A DNA stretch of 63,502 nucleotides, from positions 52,416 to 115,917 of the forward strand of contig JAWCJE010000003.1 in assembly GCA_038853715.1 (NCBI GenBank), given 5' to 3'. The position numbers were made by a program, and so were the translations under genes. Under the pieces are notes generated by a model. That model saw only the letters and a list, made by a program, of their open reading frames with translations, was not told the DNA's origin and searched no databases. Numbering within the stretch: position 1 is the first letter of the stretch; each line of letters starts with the position of its first letter. Shown here one piece after another: positions 58,778 through 63,502 of this stretch. The stretch comes from Candidatus Nezhaarchaeales archaeon. GTDB lineage: Archaea; Thermoproteota; Methanomethylicia; Nezhaarchaeales; JAWCJE01.

Positions 58778-61174
58778 TCATTTAGAGGTAAATATTTCCT
58801 TAAGACCTTGTACCCTCTTACTTATGACGCCCTCCAATAAGATTTTTTGTTCAACGCTTGCCACTAAACGCTTGGTTTGTATGACGACGTCTGGGTTTAC
58901 GCTAATACTATCAATTCCGCACCGCACTAAGAACTCCGTGAACTCTGGATAAACGCTTGGGCCTTGACCGCATATGCTTACGGTTACTCCATGTTCATGT
59001 GCAACCTTAATGAGGTGCTCTATCGCACGCTTAACCGCTGGATCACGCTCGTCAAAATACCTCGGGTCAAGACTAGGTAAAACTTGTGAATCTCTATCGG
59101 TTCCTAGTATAAGCTGCGTTAAGTCATTACTGCCAATACTAAATCCATCCACATATTTACAGAACTCGTCAGCCAGGAAAATAACTGATGGAACCTCAGC
59201 CATTATCCATATGTTAAAGTCGCGTGTACGTGTAAGCCCCTCCTCCTCCATAATTTCAAGGCACTTTTCAACTTCCCAAGTGGTCCTTACAAAAGGTAGC
59301 ATCACCCATACGTTCCTAAGACCATATTCATCACGGACCTTCCTAATGGCCTTACACTCTAACTTAAAGGCCTCACGGTACTGTGGTGAAATATAGCGCG
59401 AAACCCCTCGGTAACCTAACATGGGATTGTTCTCTACCTGTTCATACTTCTCACCGCCTTTTAACATACGGTACTCGTTAGTTTTAAAGTCCGAAAAACG
59501 CACTACAACAGGCTTTGGCCGTATCGCACGAGCCACCATCGATATACCCTCAGCTAGCTTATTAACGAACTTCTCCGCCTTCCCCACCTCTATTAGATAG
59601 AGGGGGTGCTCTTCAATCCAATCGGCTATAATGAATTCTATACGCATCAGCCCTATTCCGTCAAAGGGTAGGTCCTTATACTCCTCTATCTTCTCTGGTA
59701 CGCCTAAGTTCATGTAAACTTTAGTTGCTGTTATAGGAACATACTCCGGAGCCAGTTTTGACGTAAAGAAGGTAGGTGCTACTGAAGGCTCTTTATCAAT
59801 ACCTTCTCCTTCATAAACAACCCCCGCATTCGCATCAACAGTATACAGTTGACCGGTACGTAGAACCTTAGTTGCATTTCCGGTTCCAACAATACAGGGT
59901 ATACCTAATTCCCGGCTAACAATGGCTGCATGACAAGTCATACCGCCTTCATCAGTTATTATGGCGCTCGCCATCTTCATATAAGCTGCCCAATCGGGGT
60001 TGGTCATCCTAGTTACAAGAACGTCACCTTTACTAAAGATCTTAGCTACCTCCTCGGGGCTCATACCTATCTTTGCCTTACCAACAGCTATTCCAGGGGA
60101 TGCCGGTAGCCCCTTCACTACTGCTTTCAACTTAGCCATCGCTCCAAGCCCTGGGGCCTTTTCAAGCTTAGCCTTCTTCGCACTCCATACTGTTTCCGCC
60201 CTGCTTTGCACTATGAAGATATTGGAGGGGAACGGTAAATCACAATCAATCGCCCACTCAATGTCTTGAGGACGTCCGTAATGATCTTCAATTTTCTTAG
60301 CCGTCTTGGCTAGCTCTACAATCTCTTCATCGGTTAAGCAAGGAGCCTTCTTCCTTTCAGGTGGTACTTCACTCCACTCAGTCTTACCAGTGCTCAGATT
60401 CCTGATGAGTTCTGCGGGTTTCTCAACTACATGTTTTTCAAGGATTTTTAAGGTCTGCTTATCAACTACGAACCTGTCAGGGGTAACGGATCCTCCAACG
60501 ACCGCCTCCCCCAAGCCCCACGATCCCTCTATGACTATCTTGTTAGGATCACCAGTAACTGGATGTATCGTGAACATAACCCCCGCGGCCTTGGAATTAA
60601 CCATTTTCTGCACAGCTACGCTTATAAAGACCTTTTCATGCGAAAAACCCTTTTGGCTCCGGTAGAAAATCGCCCTTGGTGTGTATAAGCTCGACCAACA
60701 CTTAATAACCTTGCTTAATAGCTCCTCCTCTCCCGATACGTTTAGAAATGTTTCCTGTTGGCCCGCGAAGCTAGCGTCAGGTAAATCTTCCGCCGTAGCG
60801 CTTGAACGCACAGCCACTAAAGGGTTTTCAAGGTTCAACCTTCTTCCTAGTTCTCGGTACGCTTTTACTATTGCTTCCTTAATGGAGTGGGGGATCTCGC
60901 TTCCCTCTATCAATGACCTAATAACCCGACTCGCCTCTTCAGTCTGCTTAGGATCAGTTGGATCCTTAATGCTCTTACTTAACGCTTCACGTATCTTCAC
61001 GTCTAATCCTGTTCTTTCAAGGAAGCTCTTGTAAGCTTGAGCGGTAATGGCGAATCCGGGAGGAACGGGGATGCCGGCATTAATTAATTCCCCTAGGTTT
61101 GCTGCTTTTCCTCCTACCTTGGGGACGTCCTCCTTACGCAAATACTCGAACCAAACTACGTATTCCTCAACCAT
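58778..61174 (-). CDS. ppsA: Phosphoenolpyruvate synthase
   Basis: 798 aa, complete. The N-terminal ATP-binding domain has GGKAANLGELINAGIPVPPGF-type start (VGGKAANLGEL), RSSATAEDLPDASFAGQQET and DIEWAIDCDLPF. The central phospho-His motif GGMTCHAAIVSRELGIP lies near residue 420. The C-terminal TIM barrel has MLGYRGVSRY and SIGSNDLTQLILGTDRDS. It catalyses PEP formation from pyruvate and ATP (gluconeogenesis) or the reverse in some hyperthermophiles. Stands alone. Confidence 0.97.
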   Translation of the reverse strand: MVEEYVVWFEYLRKEDVPKVGGKAANLGELINAGIPVPPGFAITAQAYKSFLERTGLDVKIREALSKSIKDPTDPKQTEEASRVIRSLIEGSEIPHSIKEAIVKAYRELGRRLNLENPLVAVRSSATAEDLPDASFAGQQETFLNVSGEEELLSKVIKCWSSLYTPRAIFYRSQKGFSHEKVFISVAVQKMVNSKAAGVMFTIHPVTGDPNKIVIEGSWGLGEAVVGGSVTPDRFVVDKQTLKILEKHVVEKPAELIRNLSTGKTEWSEVPPERKKAPCLTDEEIVELAKTAKKIEDHYGRPQDIEWAIDCDLPFPSNIFIVQSRAETVWSAKKAKLEKAPGLGAMAKLKAVVKGLPASPGIAVGKAKIGMSPEEVAKIFSKGDVLVTRMTNPDWAAYMKMASAIITDEGGMTCHAAIVSRELGIPCIVGTGNATKVLRTGQLYTVDANAGVVYEGEGIDKEPSVAPTFFTSKLAPEYVPITATKVYMNLGVPEKIEEYKDLPFDGIGLMRIEFIIADWIEEHPLYLIEVGKAEKFVNKLAEGISMVARAIRPKPVVVRFSDFKTNEYRMLKGGEKYEQVENNPMLGYRGVSRYISPQYREAFKLECKAIRKVRDEYGLRNVWVMLPFVRTTWEVEKCLEIMEEEGLTRTRDFNIWIMAEVPSVIFLADEFCKYVDGFSIGSNDLTQLILGTDRDSQVLPSLDPRYFDERDPAVKRAIEHLIKVAHEHGVTVSICGQGPSVYPEFTEFLVRCGIDSISVNPDVVIQTKRLVASVEQKILLEGVISKRVQGLKEIFTSK

Positions 61175-61680
61175 AATCTCAGCTTCTCAATCTATCTAGA
61201 AAGGTTATAGTTCTTATAAGCTTTCACATTCTTCTCTAAATGAAGTTCATCGGTTTGAAGTATTAGTAGCTTCAACCCTAACCTTGTTAATGAAGCCCTA
61301 AAGGCAAGGGTAAGTGTTATCGATCACGATGAAAGGCCTTTTAAGTATTTTAAGTATTGACCGTTTACATCGCTAAAATCACGTTAATAAGCGCATGGAA
61401 AGGCTTAAGGGCTCGGGTAAACGGAGGCATGCCGAGAAGGGAAAAAGGAATGCTTAAAGTCGTTTTATAGTGTGCTATTAATGAAGGGCTCGTTAAGTAC
61501 GTCCTCCCCTTTAATCTCGAATTTATTGAGGTTACTACCATCGTAACAGTTAGCACTAGCATCGTCAGTATCCTTAAGGTTTTTCTACTCAACTTATTCG
61601 AAAAATCCCAATAATTAGTTAATTAGTTAACCTAACGCATCGAAGTTTTAACAATAGCTCAGAAGCTTTTAGACGGCTCA
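61175..61680. other. Intergenic region with a dispersed repeat copy
   Basis: 506 nt. The minus-strand ORF 61365-61592 has an N-terminal hydrophobic stretch but no family features and I do not call it. 61610-61672 (AATAATTAGTT... through GCATCGAAGTTTTAACAATA) matches the interior of the inverted repeat at 30711-30776 at roughly three of four positions. Confidence 0.45.
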
Positions 61681-62184
61681 TTATAGAACTTTAACTTCTA
61701 TCCTAGTAGGGATAGGGAGTTTAGCGGCAGCTCGGCGTAAAGCTTCCTTACCTACCTCCACTTTATCTGATCTAATATTTATGGATATTATGGTATCCCC
61801 AGCCTTTACACGTGCAGCGGTCCCTACTGGGTCGCCGAAGGATAACCTCATTCCATCTTGAAGACGATCCGCGCCAGCAAAAGCCATCATCTTATTCTCG
61901 CGTAGGACTATATGAGGGTAAGGACGAATGACCATGTAAAAGTTTTGAGCACCTAAATTGGACTCTAAGTACTTCCCTGCCATCATACGGCTAGCTTCCA
62001 GTGCGTTATGCCGGATCTGCCCCTCCTCTTTAGCTACTAACTCTAATTTTGCGTTGAAGCTTCCGGACGGATTCCCCATGCTAAACTTAGTTATCTTAGG
62101 CTGGGGTACTCCACCCATATATTCCTTCCTCGTGTAAGGTAACCCCATTCCAACCCTATAGCAACGGTTAGGTCGTAATGGCAC
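61681..62184 (-). CDS. rpl10e: Ribosomal protein uL16 (archaeal L10e)
   Basis: 167-aa 50S protein. MPLRPNRCYRVGMGLPYTRKEYMGG, with IRHNALEASRMMAGKYLE and PYPHIVLRENKMM, is the archaeal/eukaryotic L10e form of uL16, located near the peptidyl-transferase centre. Start ATG 62184. It is divergent from the methyltransferase. Confidence 0.96.
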   Translation of the reverse strand: MPLRPNRCYRVGMGLPYTRKEYMGGVPQPKITKFSMGNPSGSFNAKLELVAKEEGQIRHNALEASRMMAGKYLESNLGAQNFYMVIRPYPHIVLRENKMMAFAGADRLQDGMRLSFGDPVGTAARVKAGDTIISINIRSDKVEVGKEALRRAAAKLPIPTRIEVKVL

Positions 62185-62296
62185 TTATTATCCCCTTAAG
62201 CTTAAGCTTAAAAAGCCGTTCTTAAGCTTTACCTTAGCTAATCCTAGTACGAATTTAAAAACCTGTAATCCCCCTTAATTATCCAGGAGATAACCT

Positions 62297-63034
62297 ATGG
62301 ACCTACGGGTGGTGCTCGTTGAACCTGAGTGGCCCAGCAATATAGGCGGAGTGGCGCGTGTCATGAAGAACTTCGGTTTTAACAAACTTTACCTGGTTAA
62401 TCCCAAGCTAAAGAAGTGGCAGCACGATGCGAAACTTTACGCGGCCCACGGTGTCGATGTTATTGATGAGGCCCAGATCGTAAATAACATTACTGAGGTA
62501 CTCCGAGGAGTTAACATGGTAGTGGGGACAACAGCAAAACTTGCTGCCAGACCAGGTAACGTTACGAGGGTAGCGATTTTCCCTAGCGAGTTGGCCACAA
62601 AACTATCCAGTTTCAGTGGTGTAGTTGCTATAATATTTGGTCGAGAGAGCATTGGACTAACTAATGAAGAGCTAGCGCTTTGCGACATCATAGTCACGAT
62701 ACCTGCTAACCGCGCCTACCCCGTTTTAAACATAGTTAACGCCGCAGCCATCGTGCTCTATGAAATATATATACATAACATGCGGCTAATCGGTAAAGTT
62801 TCTTACTCACCAGCGCCCTCTATTGACGTTAAAAACAGGCTTCTAAGGTACTTTGAAGAAATTGTACAAAAACTCGATAATATGCCAATACATAAGAAAA
62901 AACAAGCCGTAAGGGTGTTCAGAAGCATGATGGGTAGAGCTTTCATATCAAGAAAGGAAGCATCCGTTCTTGTAGGTACCCTTCGTAGGGTAAATTTAGC
63001 TCTTAACATCCTTTCTCGGTCTAAGACAACGTAA
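62297..63034 (+). CDS. TrmJ-like SPOUT RNA methyltransferase
   Basis: 245 aa. SpoU-family knot: VVLVEPEWPSNIGGVARVMKNFGF (motif 1, N-terminal), VVAIIFGRESIGLTNEELALCD (motif 2) and IPANRAYPVLNIVNAAAIVLYEI (motif 3). The TrmJ type 2'-O-methylates position 32 of tRNA; substrate inferred only. Start ATG 62297. The stop overlaps a small ORF (TAATG). Confidence 0.88.
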   Translation: MDLRVVLVEPEWPSNIGGVARVMKNFGFNKLYLVNPKLKKWQHDAKLYAAHGVDVIDEAQIVNNITEVLRGVNMVVGTTAKLAARPGNVTRVAIFPSELATKLSSFSGVVAIIFGRESIGLTNEELALCDIIVTIPANRAYPVLNIVNAAAIVLYEIYIHNMRLIGKVSYSPAPSIDVKNRLLRYFEEIVQKLDNMPIHKKKQAVRVFRSMMGRAFISRKEASVLVGTLRRVNLALNILSRSKTT

Positions 63035-63222
63035 TGATTACGAAGGCTGTCACAGGAAGCTTTGCATACTCAAAAGTTTGCCGAAGAGTACGAGTGCTTC
63101 TTAGATTAATCAATGGGTTAGCGGATGCGTATTACAAAATACATACAATCAATGTTAAACGAACGACTCAGAACTTACCTCTGCCTCTATTAACACTAAG
63201 CGTTCAAAGAAAAAGTCTCTAG
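63034..63222 (+). CDS. Small ORF coupled to the methyltransferase (doubtful)
   Basis: 62 aa, basic, no recognised family. The only support is its ATG overlapping the preceding TAA (TAATG). Composition is unremarkable and it could be chance. Confidence 0.25.
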   Translation: MITKAVTGSFAYSKVCRRVRVLLRLINGLADAYYKIHTINVKRTTQNLPLPLLTLSVQRKSL

Positions 63223-63256
63223 AAGCTATAACCTTAAACTTAAGCCGTTAACCCAG

Positions 63257-63423
63257 TTTCCTGTGGAAACTCCACTAGAAGCCTAGGTTACTTAACCATT
63301 ATTTCTACTGTAGTTTCCACTAGAAATACTGGTTCTGAAGCCAGTTTATGAAATCTATTTCCTCTGGAAACTCCACAGGAAATATAGGTATTTAACCATT
63401 ATTTCTACTGGAGAATTTTAAAG
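63257..63423. repeat. Palindromic repeat array
   Basis: Three 25-bp palindromes with consensus TTTCCTsTGGAA then ACTCCAswrGAAA at 63257-63281, 63302-63326 and 63358-63382, and a half copy at 63402. The intervals are 45 and 56 bp between starts. CTTAACCATTATTTCTACTG and a close variant (TTTAACCATTATTTCTACTG) recur, so the larger unit (~100 bp) is tandemly duplicated. Degenerate copies occur near 33.19, 34.26, 52.84, 58.17 and 58.22 kb. No cas genes and non-unique spacers argue against CRISPR. Confidence 0.7.
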
Positions 63424-63502
63424 AAAAAAAAAGAAGGGATGTTTTTCTCCTTTACTCCTCACTAGTTATGAGGCTTCCACGGTAACAGTAGAAAAGTACG
63501 CC

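Noticed and set aside
61365-61592. Minus-strand 75-aa ORF with an N-terminal hydrophobic segment
   Set aside because: No ribosome-binding site, no conserved features and poor composition; likely chance.
63257-63423. CRISPR array
   Set aside because: Repeats diverge, the intervening sequence itself repeats rather than being unique, spacing is irregular and no cas genes are present in the window.

Overview
The window is a stretch of archaeal chromosome. The evidence is A-type ATP synthase genes, spc-type ribosomal proteins with eukaryote-like members (eL32, eL19, eS1), TFE, Elf1, MBF1, aNAC, PolD large subunit, KEOPS subunits, TiaS, aTrm56, GGGP synthase and an archaeal RNase P RNA. The 16S carries the GTGTCAGC variant common in the TACK group, and EF-2 reads like Thermoproteota EF-2 while PolD is present. 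I infer a deep-branching, probably thermophilic, Thermoproteota/TACK lineage. Many genes start with TTG or GTG.

Layout: 1-2 kb, A-ATPase operon (H-E-F-A, minus). 2.2-4.9 kb, a winged-helix/ATP-cone/NrdD-like protein and a SWIM protein. 5.4-10.1 kb, a phosphoesterase and the ribosomal cluster uS14-uS8-uL6-eL32-eL19-uL18-uS5-uL30, converging on EF-2 (10.1-12.3 kb). 12.6-19.1 kb, archaemetzincin, ATPase D, aNAC, a PUA protein, MBF1, HflX, Trm56 and TFE. 19.7-20.3 kb, tRNA-Ser, tRNA-Thr and tRNA-Pro. 21.1-30.1 kb, Elf1, GGGPS, a lipid/dolichol kinase-like protein, DP2, a CBS protein, MazG, Sec61-beta, DUF2070 and a broken adenosine-specific kinase. 30.1-34.1 kb, a gene-poor, palindrome-rich zone with three small DNA-binding proteins and initiator tRNA. 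34.3-41.8 kb, TiaS, RNase P RNA, 16S, 23S, tRNA-Ile and tRNA-Ala. 41.9-63 kb, ValRS, aRF1, a PurP-like protein, UMP kinase, NAD kinase, IF5A, RdgB, uS15, Pcc1, SerRS, eS1, YchF, Kae1, Bud32, PEP synthase, uL16 and a TrmJ-like methylase, with an interspersed palindromic repeat family in the gaps.

The most striking result is a set of archaeal bulge-helix-bulge (BHB) mini-introns interrupting essential protein-coding genes. The EF-2 gene is split by a 25-nt insert inside the P-loop region, and the uS14 gene by a 28-nt insert between its two zinc knuckles. Each insert contains an in-frame UAG and folds by eye into a canonical motif: a 4-bp central helix flanked by two 3-nt bulges. Cutting after the second bulge base restores exactly the conserved protein. 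Two tRNAs (Pro and Ile) carry introns of 20 and 19 nt in the T-loop with the same geometry, and pre-23S rRNA has the same motif. I infer that splicing-endonuclease-dependent maturation gates translation itself (EF-2, uS14) as well as tRNA and rRNA in this organism.

The second notable item is the winged-helix/ATP-cone/NrdD-like fusion, which has lost both the active-site cysteines and the glycyl-radical glycine. It looks like a nucleotide-sensing regulator built from a dead ribonucleotide reductase. All structures were folded by hand and no database search was possible.
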